DNA of 64,000 bases from Gemmatimonadaceae bacterium. Its GTDB lineage: Bacteria; Gemmatimonadota; Gemmatimonadetes; Gemmatimonadales; Gemmatimonadaceae. Both the position numbers and the translations under genes were made by a program. Positions 17,859 to 26,729 of this stretch are shown here, piece by piece. Below the pieces are notes generated by a model. That model made no database searches. It saw only the letters and a list, made by a program, of their open reading frames with translations, and was not told where the DNA came from. Positions within the stretch are counted from its first letter, which is position 1. Every line of letters begins with the position of its first letter. The stretch lies in contig JACVCD010000014.1 of assembly GCA_016742275.1 (NCBI GenBank), positions 60,571-124,570 on the forward strand, in the 5' to 3' direction.

Positions 17859-18842
17859 ATGTTCAAGTCTTCCGCGTCCATCGCGCCGCGCGCTGCCGTA
17901 CTCGCCGCCGTGCTGCTCATCTCGTCGGCCTGCGCCAGAATGGGCGAAGCTCCCGCGGCCTTCATTCCTGAGCCGGCTGCCTATCAGGCCATCTCCAGGC
18001 TCGGTGATACGCTGCGCAACTTCCCGCTCTCCGAGGCGGCGCGCACGCGTTATCTGGCGCAGCTCGATACCGCCGAGCAGGCGTATAGGCACACGCCGGT
18101 CAACATGGATTCGCTGATCTGGTACGGTCGTCGGCTCGGCTATCTCGGACGACTGCAGGAAGCCATTGCCGTGTATTCGCATGGTCTGACCACTGAGCCC
18201 GACAATGCGTGGCTGCTGCGTCACCGTGGACATCGCTATCTGTCGGTGCGCGAGTTCGACAAGGCGGTGGCCGATTTCACACGCGCCGATTCGCTGACGG
18301 CGGGCAAGCCCGATGAAGTGGAACCGGATGGCCAGCCTAATGCGCAGAACACGCCCATTGGCACGCTGCAGTCCAACATCCGCTATCACCTGGCGCTCGG
18401 CCACTACCTGCGCGGTGACTACGACAAGGCGGCCGAAGTGGCGCAGGGCGAAGTCACCAACGCCAACAACGATGATCGCCGTGTGTCCATGACGCATTGG
18501 CTGTATCAGTCACTGCGTCGCGCGGGCAAGCACGAAGAAGCCAAGAAGGCGCTCGACGGCGTGTCGGCCAATATGCAGATCATCGAAAACACGAACTACC
18601 ACAAGCTCGTGCAGCTCTACAAGGGACTGCTGCCGGTGGACTCGGTACTGCCGCCTGCCACCAACGGTGAACTCTCCGTTGGTGACGTGTCGTCGGCCTA
18701 CGGTGTGGCCGCGTGGATGCAGGCCGAAGGTAAGACCGCCGAAGCCACGGAGCTCATGAAGCGCATCGTGGCCTCAGGACAGTGGGGCGCGTTTGGCTTC
18801 ATTGCCGCTGAAGCGGATCTGGCTCGCGCGTCAAAGCAGTAA
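17859..18842 (+). CDS. TPR-repeat lipoprotein
   Basis: 327 residues from the ATG at 17859 (MFKSSAS). The N-terminus ends in a lipobox (LISSAC), predicting lipidation. Tetratricopeptide-like helices follow: LIWYGRRLGYLGRLQEAIAVY, split here as YLGRLQEAIAVYSHGL, then WLLRHRGHRYLSVREFDKAV and YHLALGHYLRGDYDKAAEV. A final part has KAEATELMKRIV-like helices. Such proteins scaffold envelope complexes. No catalytic motif is present and no partner can be inferred from its neighbours. Confidence 0.8.
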   Translation: MFKSSASIAPRAAVLAAVLLISSACARMGEAPAAFIPEPAAYQAISRLGDTLRNFPLSEAARTRYLAQLDTAEQAYRHTPVNMDSLIWYGRRLGYLGRLQEAIAVYSHGLTTEPDNAWLLRHRGHRYLSVREFDKAVADFTRADSLTAGKPDEVEPDGQPNAQNTPIGTLQSNIRYHLALGHYLRGDYDKAAEVAQGEVTNANNDDRRVSMTHWLYQSLRRAGKHEEAKKALDGVSANMQIIENTNYHKLVQLYKGLLPVDSVLPPATNGELSVGDVSSAYGVAAWMQAEGKTAEATELMKRIVASGQWGAFGFIAAEADLARASKQ

Positions 18843-18877
18843 GCGCTTCGCACGAAAGGCTTCGTAGCCGCGGGTCT

Positions 18878-19846
18878 TCAGTACCCGCGGCTGCGATCCA
18901 CCGTCCACGAAGGAAACCGACCGGCTTCGAGTTCGCGCAGGTTGTCGACAAACGCCTGCGCGGCGCCGGCGGCAGTGGTGAGTCCGGAAATGTGTGGTGA
19001 CACAATCACGCGCGGATCACTCCAGAGTGGTGATGACGCGGGCAGTGGTTCCTGCACGAAGACATCGAGTGCTGCGCCACGCAGCCATCCCTTTTCCAGT
19101 GCTTCGGGCAGCGCGGTTTCTTCCACAACAGCGCCGCGACCGGCGTTGATCAGCACCGCGTTTGCGCAGCGCGAGAGCACATCGCGTGACACCAGTCCGC
19201 GTGTCTCCGGTGTATCCGGTGTGCTCACAATGAGCCAGTCGGCTTCGCCCACTACATCGGCCAGTGCCGATACGGGCAACACACGATCAAATGCCGGATG
19301 ACCGCTGGTGCCGCTGCGCGACACACCAGTCACACGCACACCAAGCGCATGCAGCGCATTGGCGGTGGCGCGGCCAATGTCACCGGTGCCAAGCAGCACC
19401 GCATGTGTGCCAGCCACGCGGGCGATCTCGCGTGGTACCCATTCACTGCGTCGCTGCGCGTCATACAGCGGTAGCACCTGCAACTGAATGGCGAACAGCC
19501 GCGACACCACCCACTCGGCGATCATCGGCCCATACGATTCTGACGAGCGCGTGAGCAGCACGCCGTCGGGCAGGGTGCCGGGGACCAACCACGGGTCTAC
19601 GCCGGCGCCGGTGCTTTGAATCCAGCGCACATTGCCGAGTGTTCCGGCGTTGGGCGGGACACGGAACGCCACCAGTGTGTCGGCCCAGGCGAGATCGTCG
19701 GCGGTCACATCAGCCGGGGCGCGTTCGCGCACCTCGAGATCGGGGCGCGCCTCGCGGATGCGGGCGGCAATGGCCGGTCCGCCGGTGGCGGCGACCACCA
19801 CGTGGCGGGACACGAAGTGCTGAGGGGCGGCGGCGGGAGTGTTCAT
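18878..19846 (-). CDS. D-2-hydroxyacid dehydrogenase family protein
   Basis: 322 residues on the minus strand. The NAD-binding Rossmann motif GTGDIGRATANALHALG lies near 152-168, with the aromatic/Arg region VTGVSRSG after it. Catalytic-site blocks are LIVSTPDTPETRGLVSR, LINAGRGAVVEETAL (Arg) and VSPHISGLTT (His). A substrate-binding N-terminal part has VRWIQSTGAGVDPWLV. It resembles phosphoglycerate-dehydrogenase/glyoxylate-reductase-type enzymes, which reduce 2-keto acids with NAD(P)H. The exact substrate cannot be set. It is convergent with the TPR lipoprotein gene. Confidence 0.88.
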   Translation of the reverse strand: MNTPAAAPQHFVSRHVVVAATGGPAIAARIREARPDLEVRERAPADVTADDLAWADTLVAFRVPPNAGTLGNVRWIQSTGAGVDPWLVPGTLPDGVLLTRSSESYGPMIAEWVVSRLFAIQLQVLPLYDAQRRSEWVPREIARVAGTHAVLLGTGDIGRATANALHALGVRVTGVSRSGTSGHPAFDRVLPVSALADVVGEADWLIVSTPDTPETRGLVSRDVLSRCANAVLINAGRGAVVEETALPEALEKGWLRGAALDVFVQEPLPASSPLWSDPRVIVSPHISGLTTAAGAAQAFVDNLRELEAGRFPSWTVDRSRGY

Positions 19847-19993
19847 GTCGTAAGGTCGCCATGGGGCCGTCCGGGGGCCACCATTTGAATGGCGCTGCTT
19901 GGCCCGCCATCACGAATCTGATCTAGTCGGCGAGCGTTCGGCACTTGATCCGGGCCCGTCTGCCGATTAGCTATTGAGGCTCTGCTGTGGGCG

Positions 19994-20022
19994 TTCGACA
20001 TGGCGGGGGCGCACCGTGATAC
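19994..20022 (+). promoter_or_regulatory. Possible promoter of the tRNA-Ser genes
   Basis: TTCGAC (19994-19999), a 17-base spacer and TGATAC (20017-20022) end 27 bases before the first tRNA. The match to the sigma-70 consensus is moderate. Confidence 0.35.
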
Positions 20023-20049
20023 CGTTTCTGTTGTCACATCGCGTCAGAT

Positions 20050-20136
20050 GGACAGGTGGCCGAGTGGTTGAAGGCACCGGTCTCGAAAACCGGCATACCG
20101 GCAACGGTATCGTGAGTTCGAATCTCACCCTGTCCG
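20050..20136 (+). tRNA. tRNA-Ser(CGA)
   Basis: The 7-bp acceptor stem GGACAGG/CCTGTCC, a long variable arm (ACCGGCAACGGT region) typical of tRNA-Ser, and a T arm with GTTCGAATC are all present. The anticodon loop CTCGAAA gives CGA, reading UCG codons. The discriminator is G and no CCA is encoded. Confidence 0.95.
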
Positions 20137-20168
20137 CTGAAGTTTCTTGTAGATTTTCTGTGGTGAAG

Positions 20169-20198
20169 CGCGCCGCCGTGGCCTTCCGCGGCGGCGCG
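20169..20198 (+). terminator. Hairpin between the two tRNA-Ser genes
   Basis: A perfect 10-bp GC stem (CGCGCCGCCG with CGGCGGCGCG) closes a 10-nt loop. Only a weak TTGCACTT follows. It may terminate or help process the first tRNA transcript. Confidence 0.6.
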
Positions 20199-20210
20199 TT
20201 GCACTTCTCT

Positions 20211-20297
20211 GGATGGGTGGCCGAGTGGTTTAAGGCGCACGCCTGGAAAGCGTGTTGGCGTTAACGCGTCTCGGGGGTTCGAATCCCCCCTCATCCG
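20211..20297 (+). tRNA. tRNA-Ser(GGA)
   Basis: The acceptor GGATGGG pairs with CTCATCC including one G-U pair. The anticodon stem CACGC/GCGTG encloses CTGGAAA, so the anticodon is GGA, reading UCC and UCU. A long variable arm and GGTTCGAATCC T arm confirm tRNA-Ser. The discriminator is G and no CCA is encoded. Confidence 0.95.
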
Positions 20298-20303
20298 TTG
20301 CAT

Positions 20304-20343
20304 GGCGGACAACGACCTTAGGGTTGTTGTCCGCCTTTGTCTT
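20304..20343 (+). terminator. Terminator after tRNA-Ser(GGA)
   Basis: GGCGGACAAC pairs perfectly with GTTGTCCGCC around a 12-nt loop, then TTTGTCTTT follows. This is a good intrinsic terminator seven bases after the tRNA. Confidence 0.88.
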
Positions 20344-20446
20344 TGGTGGTATGATCGCAACGGTACTCACGATGTTGAGTGAGTCCTTCAATTGCTTAGC
20401 CAGACTTTAGGCTATCATGTCCGATCGCCTTTGAACTTTGGAACGT

Positions 20447-20854
20447 ATGATTCTTCGCTCGCTCATTGTCGCGCTGGTCCTGACTGTGTCACCGGCAGTA
20501 GCCGGCGTTTCCGGTTGTAGCGCGTCTCGGATTGATGCGCAGCCTCGGTGCAGGAAGGGCTGTCCATGCGGTAACTCGTGTATCAGTTGCAGCAAGACGT
20601 GTCGAATCAGCGCGCCTTCACGAAGCGAGCCTGCTCCGACTCCGCCAAAAGCCTCGCAGCTAGCAGCGGTACCAATACGATCTGATTCAGCACGCTACAC
20701 CGGCAGTTGGTTTGGCTCTTCCGCGAACCGATTCTATTTCCGCGGCAATTGTCCGATCACCAAGCTGCTCGCAATTGGTGATCAAGTCGTGCTTCCAGAT
20801 TCTGTTTCTGCCGAATCTGTGGGATTTCGGCGGCTAGTGATGCCAGGTTGTTAG
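20447..20854 (+). CDS. Small secreted Cys-rich protein
   Basis: 135 residues from the ATG at 20447 (a TTG nine bases upstream is possible). A signal peptide of about 22 residues (LRSLIVALVLTVSPAVAG) is followed by a Cys cluster: CRKGCPCGNSCISCSKTC holds six Cys in 18 residues, and an additional Cys lies just before. A Ser/Pro linker leads to a C-terminal domain, RFYFRGNCPITKLLAIGDQV then SAESVGFRR and MPGC. This resembles small C-rich modules related to the Ada metal-binding domain (aromatic-x-x-x-C followed by an xGYRR-like motif). The Cys-rich first half looks metal-binding or disulfide-knotted. Function is unknown. The thioredoxin gene downstream is on the opposite strand and convergent. 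Confidence 0.65.
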   Translation: MILRSLIVALVLTVSPAVAGVSGCSASRIDAQPRCRKGCPCGNSCISCSKTCRISAPSRSEPAPTPPKASQLAAVPIRSDSARYTGSWFGSSANRFYFRGNCPITKLLAIGDQVVLPDSVSAESVGFRRLVMPGC

Positions 20855-20860
20855 TGCGGC

Positions 20861-21715
20861 TTAGAACAAGACCCCCGCCATCCTCCTCCTCCCATCTCTC
20901 ACCAACTCCTCATCCTCAACCCACTGCAACACCTCCACCAGCACCTCGCGCGCACTGACTGAATACCCACTAGCATCCTGATACTTCTGCGTCCGCAGCG
21001 CATCAATCAGCAAATCGATCGCGCGCTCCTGTGCATCACCAAGCGCCAATCGTACACCAAGCCACACCGCCGCATCGGTATCATCGGGCGACTGCTCCAC
21101 ACGCCCCATTAGCGCTTCGATTGACGGCGCATGCGACACCCGGGCTCGCAATTGCAACTTCGCACGCAAGCGCACCGCCGCGCGTTCTCCAAATACGTCA
21201 GTCGGCAATGCCTCCAAAACTCGCGAGGCCTCATCATCTGCGCCCAAAGCGATCAGAGTCTTCGCCAACTCGAGTTGCAGGTCACCGCGAGAAGGCGCCT
21301 CCGCGATAGCCGCACGTAACTCACCAACACGCACCGACGGATCGTCCGACCACGCCTCCTGCGGCGTGTGCACATGCACTCCATGCTGCGCGAGGAACTT
21401 GCGGATCTGTCCCTCCGGCAACGCACCGGGAAAGCCGCCCACCTGCTTGCCGTCACGGAACAGCATCACCGTGGGAATGGACCGGATCTGGAACTGCGCC
21501 GCTAACGCCTGCTCGCGATCGGTATCGATCTTGGCCAGCACAAATGCGCCGTCGTACTCCCCGGCCAATCGCTCCAGAATGGGCCCCAGCGCCCGACACG
21601 GGCCGCACCAGGTCGCCCAGAAATCCACCAGCACCGGTACCCGGTGCGACTGCTGCACCACATCGTCAGCAAACGACGCGGTCGTGACCTCGAGGACATG
21701 CGCAGACGTAGCCAT
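20861..21715 (-). CDS. cnoX: Thioredoxin-TPR co-chaperone (CnoX/YbbN type)
   Basis: 284 residues on the minus strand. The first ~110 form a thioredoxin domain (VLVDFWATWCGPCRALGPIL with WCGPC, and IRSIPTVMLFRDGKQVGGFPG). The rest is alpha-helical with TPR-like repeats (LQLELAKTLIALGADDEASRVLE, here shortened to LAKTLIALGADDEASRVL, and AVWLGVRLALGDAQERAIDLL). This domain pair is that of E. coli YbbN/CnoX, a holdase that protects and hands substrates to GroEL and DnaK. Many homologues have SxxC, but this one retains the CGPC pair, so it may still be an active oxidoreductase. Confidence 0.88.
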   Translation of the reverse strand: MATSAHVLEVTTASFADDVVQQSHRVPVLVDFWATWCGPCRALGPILERLAGEYDGAFVLAKIDTDREQALAAQFQIRSIPTVMLFRDGKQVGGFPGALPEGQIRKFLAQHGVHVHTPQEAWSDDPSVRVGELRAAIAEAPSRGDLQLELAKTLIALGADDEASRVLEALPTDVFGERAAVRLRAKLQLRARVSHAPSIEALMGRVEQSPDDTDAAVWLGVRLALGDAQERAIDLLIDALRTQKYQDASGYSVSAREVLVEVLQWVEDEELVRDGRRRMAGVLF

Positions 21716-21751
21716 GCCAGCAAGCTAAGGGCACGCGCCGTAGTATGAATC

Positions 21752-23368
21752 ATGACTTCCCTGACACGCAGTGGCGCCAATCGCTCTGGCGCCATCCGCA
21801 TTGCCGCCGTCACCGGCGCGCTCGCACTCGGCGCCATCGCCACCACGCCGGCTGCCCAGCCACCCGCCAAAGCACCGGCCAAACCGGCAACCGCAGCCCG
21901 CACCGTCCCCGCCGCCATCAGCCGCATTCGCGAGGCTGACCTCAAGCGCGATCTCTACGCCATGGCCGGCGACGCCATGCGCGGACGCGAGGCCGGCACC
22001 CCCGACGAAATGCGTGCGTCGGCCTGGATTGCCGATCAGATGCGCGCCATCGGCATCGCCCCCATCGGCGACGATGGCACATACTTCCAATGGTTCAACA
22101 TGACACGCACGCGCGTGTCATCGGCATCCAGCCTCGGCGTACTCGGCGCCGACACCCTCAAGGTCTGGCGCGACTTCATTCCGCTTGGCAACACGGGCCT
22201 CGATGTTGAGGGACCCATTCTGTGGGTAAGCAACGCCGCCGACACCAGCGTCAATGTGCAGGGGCGCGTCGTAGCCACACCGGTGCTCACGCCCAATCGT
22301 GCGTCCATCCGCACCACCGTGAACAGCGAGGAAGTGCGCTACGCCAACGCGGCGCTCACTGCCACACAGCAGCGCTTTGCACGACGCGGTGCACTGGCCG
22401 TGATTCTCGTGGCCGACTCCATCACCGACGCCGCGTTTGATGCGCTGGCCATTCTGCGCTCACGCGGCACCTACGATGTGGACCGCGCCGCACCACGGTT
22501 TGCCGGGCAGTCGGAACGCCTCGCGCCATTGCCACCGGTACGCCGCATCACGACCGCCGTGAATGGCACGCCGCCGGCATTCCTGGTGCGTCGCACCCGC
22601 GCGTCTGCCATGCAACAGGGTCCCACAAGTCAGTTCCAGGTGCGCCTCGAACAATTCGAAACACCCAGCACCAACATCGTGGGTGTCATTCGCGGTACCG
22701 ATCCGGTGCTGCGCAACGAGTACGTGCTCTACAGCTCCCACCAGGACCACGATGGGGTGCGCTACGTGATTGGCAAGGACTCCGTGTGGGCCGGCGCCGA
22801 TGACAATGGCACGGGCAGCGTGGCGCTCTTGGCCGCGGCACGCGCTTTTGTGCAGCAGAAGCCCAAGCGCTCCATTCTGTTTGTGTATCACGGCGCCGAG
22901 GAGCGTGGGCTGCTGGGTTCACGCTACCATGCCGCGCATCCCGTGGTGCCCATGGCCAACATCGTGGCCGTGCTCAATGGCGAAATGATCGGGCGCAACA
23001 ACCCCGACTCAGCCACGCTGCTTGGCATTCAGCCGCCGCATCGCAATTCACTGGACCTCGTGAATCACGCGCTGGCGGCCAACAATCTGACCGCCAAGTT
23101 CTCACTCGATTCCCTCTGGGATCGCCCCACGCATCCGGAAGGCTGGTACTTCCGCAGTGATCACGTGCCCTACGCGCGACTCAACGTGCCGTCGGTGATG
23201 TACACGAGCAATCTCCATCCCGACTACCACACCCCGCGCGACAAGCCGGAGAACATCGACTACGGCAAACTCACGCGTATGACCCGGTGGATGTACCTCA
23301 CCGGCTGGTTCGTGGCCAACGCACCGGCCCGTCCACGCGTAGATGCAGGGTTCCAACTCGAGCGCTGA
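21752..23368 (+). CDS. Secreted M28-family metallopeptidase
   Basis: 538 residues. An unusually long basic N-terminus leads to a hydrophobic stretch (IAAVTGALALGAIATTPAAQ), consistent with export. An Ala/Pro/Lys-rich linker precedes the mature enzyme. M28 zinc ligands are visible: YSSHQDHDG, WAGADDNGTGSVALL and GAEERGLLGSRYH, with the later Asp/His in SDHVPYARLNVPSV and HPDYHTPRDKPENI. A PA-domain-like insertion probably occupies about 150-290. It is an aminopeptidase-type enzyme acting outside the cytoplasm. It is divergent from cnoX, with 36 bases between the starts. Confidence 0.92.
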   Translation: MTSLTRSGANRSGAIRIAAVTGALALGAIATTPAAQPPAKAPAKPATAARTVPAAISRIREADLKRDLYAMAGDAMRGREAGTPDEMRASAWIADQMRAIGIAPIGDDGTYFQWFNMTRTRVSSASSLGVLGADTLKVWRDFIPLGNTGLDVEGPILWVSNAADTSVNVQGRVVATPVLTPNRASIRTTVNSEEVRYANAALTATQQRFARRGALAVILVADSITDAAFDALAILRSRGTYDVDRAAPRFAGQSERLAPLPPVRRITTAVNGTPPAFLVRRTRASAMQQGPTSQFQVRLEQFETPSTNIVGVIRGTDPVLRNEYVLYSSHQDHDGVRYVIGKDSVWAGADDNGTGSVALLAAARAFVQQKPKRSILFVYHGAEERGLLGSRYHAAHPVVPMANIVAVLNGEMIGRNNPDSATLLGIQPPHRNSLDLVNHALAANNLTAKFSLDSLWDRPTHPEGWYFRSDHVPYARLNVPSVMYTSNLHPDYHTPRDKPENIDYGKLTRMTRWMYLTGWFVANAPARPRVDAGFQLER

Positions 23369-23540
23369 GCCAGCGCCCCGGATACCGGCTCGGCTGTCAA
23401 TAGCCCGCAGGCCACGTGGCCACCGATCGTGACAAAGCGCACGTGATTGCGTTCGATCGGCACGGAGCACATTTTCCCGGGTACGTAATCACGCGCGGCG
23501 GTCGATATCCGCTGTGCGTCACTAAAACGGAGGAGTAGCG

Positions 23541-23948
23541 ATGCAGCATTTTGCGCGCCGCCTGTTGGTACCGGCGTTGATCGTGACCGCCATGGCGGGT
23601 TCGGCCACTGTGGCCGGTGCTTTCGTTGGACAGGCCAAGCCGGCCGTCACTGCCGAAGGCGAGCGCTCCCCGCAGGGCGCCCGTCTGACGTTCAAGGGCA
23701 AGAACTGGCCCGCTGGAGCCCGGATCAAGCTCACGGGCACGCGTGCGCCTGGCGCCAACGGTGCGCAGGACTTCGGCATGGCCGATGCGTCCGACAAGGG
23801 TGAATTCAACCTGCGCAAAACCGTGCAGTGCTCGTCCAATAACATGGACGATGCGCAAACCACGCCGGTGACGGTCACGGCGGCTGATTCGGCCACGGGT
23901 GTGAAGGCCACGGCTCGCGTGGATGGTTCGGCCTGGATCTGTCAGTAA
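23541..23948 (+). CDS. Small secreted protein, Ig-like, unknown
   Basis: 135 residues, ATG after a strong GGAGGAG ribosome-binding site. The signal peptide (residues 1-27, ending TVAGA) is followed by a beta-rich part: ARLTFKGKNWPAGARIKLTG resembles the N-terminal strand pattern of IPT/Ig-like folds (quoted at its limit), then TVTAADSATGVKATARV, ending SAWICQ. The two Cys (VQCSS and WICQ) could form a disulfide. I do not recognise a family. An ATP-grasp gene begins 37 bases downstream with no visible terminator, so cotranscription is possible. Confidence 0.65.
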   Translation: MQHFARRLLVPALIVTAMAGSATVAGAFVGQAKPAVTAEGERSPQGARLTFKGKNWPAGARIKLTGTRAPGANGAQDFGMADASDKGEFNLRKTVQCSSNNMDDAQTTPVTVTAADSATGVKATARVDGSAWICQ

Positions 23949-23985
23949 TAGGCCTACGGATTCCACGTCTGACTTTGGGGGCGCC

Positions 23986-25203
23986 ATGAATGTGATTTTC
24001 GTGGCGCCTCTTTTTTCGCCCGCCGCCACGCAGATGATCGCGGCGGCGCAGACATTGCCGCATGTACGATTGGCGGTGATTGCACAGGAACCGCTTGAAG
24101 CCCTGCCGGCGGCAATCGCTTCAAAGCTGCTCGGCCATTGGCGGGTCGACGATGTGACCGACACCGCCCAACTCGAATGGGCCGTGCAATCACTTGCGCG
24201 AAGCCACGGTGGCATTGCCCGCTGCTTCGCCGCATTTGAGCAGACGCAGGGGCCACTGGCCGCCGTGCGCGAACGCCTTGGCATTCCCGGTTTGCCCTCA
24301 TCGGCTGCGCGCAATTTTCGCGACAAGGGCCAGATGAAGACGGTGCTCCGTGCCGCTGGTGTTCCGGTTGCGCGGCACATGGTGGTTGGCACGCTCGACG
24401 ACGCGCGAAAGTTCGTACAGGACGTCGGCTATCCCATCGTGATCAAGCCACCCGCCGGAGCCGGAGCTCGCGCCACGGAGCGTGTCACCGACGACAACGC
24501 ACTCAAGGATGCGTGGTCGCGTTTTGCGCCGACTCCGAAAGACCCCATGCTCGCCGAAGAGTTTTTGCGCGGCGTGGAGCATTCCCTGGAGACCGTGACC
24601 ATTGATGGCGAACCGGTGTGGCATTCGATCACCCGTTACGCCCCCACGCCGCTTGAGGTGCTCGAGAATCCGTGGATTCAGTGGACCGTGCTGCTGCCAC
24701 GCGAAGCGGATGACAAGCATTTCGATGACATCCGCCATGTCGGTGATCGTGCGCTCAAGGCACTGGGTATGACCACCGGCGTTTCGCATTGCGAGTGGTT
24801 TCGCCGTCCCGATGGCACTGTGGCCGTGAGCGAGATTGCCGCCCGTCCGCCCGGCGCGCATATGACCACCATGATCTCGCGCGCCCACGATTTCGATTTT
24901 GTGCAGGCGTGGATGCGTCTCATGATCGACGGCGTTTTCGAGGCGCCGCCGCGCGCGTATGCGGTGGGTACGGCGTATCTGCGTGGGCAGGGGCAGGGGC
25001 GCGTGGTGGCGGTGGACGGTATCGACGCGGTATATCAGGAGCTGGGCGCACTCGTCTGCGATGTCCAGCTGCCAAACGTGGGGCACATGCCCACCGGCAG
25101 CTACGAAGGCGAGGGGTTCATCATGGTGCGGCATCCCGACACGCAGGTCGTCGGCGATGCGTTGCGCCGCATCATCTCCACCGTGCGCGTGCGGCTGGGT
25201 TGA
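23986..25203 (+). CDS. ATP-grasp ligase (first of a tandem pair)
   Basis: 405 residues from the ATG at 23986 (MNVIFVAPLF), preceded by GGGGGCG. It shows the ATP-grasp layout: a preATP-grasp Rossmann-like part (1-105), then RNFRDKGQMKTVLRAAGVPV, YPIVIKPPAGAGARATE with the ATP-binding Lys, MLAEEFLRGVEHSLETV, and the metal-binding end VAVSEIAARPPGAHMTTM. This pattern is closest to L-amino-acid/dipeptide ligase-like and carbamoyl-phosphate-synthase-like members that join a carboxylate to an amine using ATP. The substrate is not predictable. It lies 40 bases before a paralogue. Confidence 0.85.
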   Translation: MNVIFVAPLFSPAATQMIAAAQTLPHVRLAVIAQEPLEALPAAIASKLLGHWRVDDVTDTAQLEWAVQSLARSHGGIARCFAAFEQTQGPLAAVRERLGIPGLPSSAARNFRDKGQMKTVLRAAGVPVARHMVVGTLDDARKFVQDVGYPIVIKPPAGAGARATERVTDDNALKDAWSRFAPTPKDPMLAEEFLRGVEHSLETVTIDGEPVWHSITRYAPTPLEVLENPWIQWTVLLPREADDKHFDDIRHVGDRALKALGMTTGVSHCEWFRRPDGTVAVSEIAARPPGAHMTTMISRAHDFDFVQAWMRLMIDGVFEAPPRAYAVGTAYLRGQGQGRVVAVDGIDAVYQELGALVCDVQLPNVGHMPTGSYEGEGFIMVRHPDTQVVGDALRRIISTVRVRLG

Positions 25204-25243
25204 GCGTTCGCCATTCCTGCGGCACACCTGCATACAACCGGAT

Positions 25244-26482
25244 ATGACGAAATCGGTACCGAAGACGGTCCTTATGATCACGCCCGGGTATCCCGGGGAA
25301 ATGCCGTTGTTCACGCGTGGATTGTCGGAGCATGGCGCCACCGTGCTCGGTGTGGCCAACGGCCCGGCGCACGAACTTCCTGAACTCGCGCGGCGACATC
25401 TGAGCGACTATCTGCAGATCCCCGATCTGTTCACCGATCCGGCCAGCGCGATCAAGCAGCTGCAGGCATGGTTGGGCAAACGCCCACTCGATCGTGTGTG
25501 CTGTCTGTGGGAGCCGGGTATCGAACTCGCCGCGCAGATCCGTGAAGCACTCGGTGTGCCGGGGCAGTCGTACGAACAGGCGATCAAGTTCCGCAACAAG
25601 GACCTGATGAAGCAGGCCCTCGCAGCAGGTGGTGTGCGTGTGCCGCATCATGCTGTAGCGAGAACGGCCAGCGAAGTTCGTGCGGCGGCCGAAGAAGTGG
25701 GCTATCCGCTCATCATCAAGCCCATTGCCGGTGCTGGTTCGCAGGACACGTTTCGGTGTGATGACGCCGCCGAAGTGGATGCTGCACTCAAGAAGCTCGG
25801 CCACATCGATGTCGTGGACGTCGAGGAATTCATCGACGGTGAAGAGTTCACGTACGACACGATCTGCGCTGGTGGAAACATCGAGTACTTCCACATCGGC
25901 TACTATCGTCCGCGTCCGCTGATTGCGCGCACAAACGAATGGATCTCTCCGCAGACGCTGAGCTATCGCCTTGTGGACGATCCGTGGGTGGCCGAAGGAC
26001 GCGCACTCGGTGAACAGGTGATCAAGGTGCTCGGCTACGATACCGGCTTCACCCACATGGAGTGGTACCGGAAGTCGGATGGCGAAGTGGTGTTCGGTGA
26101 GATTGCCGCCCGTCCGCCGGGTGCACGCACCGTCGACCTCATGAACTTTGCCAGTGATGTCGATCTGTTCAGCGGGTGGGCCGAGGCCGAGCTCGATGGC
26201 ACGTTCTCGCTTGAGATCGAGCGCAAGTATCACGCGGCCTGCATTACCAAGCGCGCGCACGGGCAGGGGCGCATTCAGCGCATCGAGGGGCTGGATCGCA
26301 TCAAGTCGCGCCTGGGCGACGCTCTCTGCGCCATCGACTTGCTTCCGGTGGGGACGCCGCGCCGCGACTGGAAGAGCACCCTGCTGTCCGACGGCTATCT
26401 GACCATTCGCCACCCCGATTGGGAGACCACCAAGGCAATGGCGGATTTTGTGGGTACGGACCTGCACCTCTACGCCGGCTGA
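25244..26482 (+). CDS. ATP-grasp ligase (second of a tandem pair)
   Basis: 412 residues from the ATG at 25244 (MTKSVPKTVLMITPGYPGEM); a longer upstream frame overlaps the first ligase and is rejected. Domain order is the same as its neighbour: FRNKDLMKQALAAGGVRVP, YPLIIKPIAGAGSQDTFR, VDVEEFIDGEEFTYDT, and GEVVFGEIAARPPGARTVDL with the metal-binding Glu and Arg. Similarity to the first ligase is clear but partial, so the duplication looks old and the substrates may differ. The first ~100 residues are a Rossmann-like entry domain. The two genes are probably cotranscribed. Confidence 0.86.
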   Translation: MTKSVPKTVLMITPGYPGEMPLFTRGLSEHGATVLGVANGPAHELPELARRHLSDYLQIPDLFTDPASAIKQLQAWLGKRPLDRVCCLWEPGIELAAQIREALGVPGQSYEQAIKFRNKDLMKQALAAGGVRVPHHAVARTASEVRAAAEEVGYPLIIKPIAGAGSQDTFRCDDAAEVDAALKKLGHIDVVDVEEFIDGEEFTYDTICAGGNIEYFHIGYYRPRPLIARTNEWISPQTLSYRLVDDPWVAEGRALGEQVIKVLGYDTGFTHMEWYRKSDGEVVFGEIAARPPGARTVDLMNFASDVDLFSGWAEAELDGTFSLEIERKYHAACITKRAHGQGRIQRIEGLDRIKSRLGDALCAIDLLPVGTPRRDWKSTLLSDGYLTIRHPDWETTKAMADFVGTDLHLYAG

Positions 26483-26572
26483 CCACGTAGGCGTTGTTCC
26501 GGTCTTCGGTAAGGTCTCGGTGCCACTGTGGCGCTGAGGCCGCAGGGTGGGGGAGTTCCGCAACGTCAGGCG

Positions 26573-26606
26573 GGCTCTACAATTGGCGTAAAGTTACAGT
26601 AGAGCC
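26573..26606. repeat. 8-bp inverted repeat upstream of a hypothetical gene
   Basis: GGCTCTAC (26573-26580) and GTAGAGCC (26599-26606) are perfect inverted copies with an 18-base A/T-richer spacer. It lies ahead of the gene at 26730 and could be an operator or a hairpin; no T-tract follows. Confidence 0.45.
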
Positions 26607-26729
26607 GGGTTTCCCTCTGTGGACAAGTTTTGTGAGCTGAACGGCTCAGCGGCACGACCCTTGCTCGGGATCACGGGTGCGGGCCACCGAGGGGGTGGCG
26701 CCGCGCCGAACCCAAGCCGGTACAGTGTC

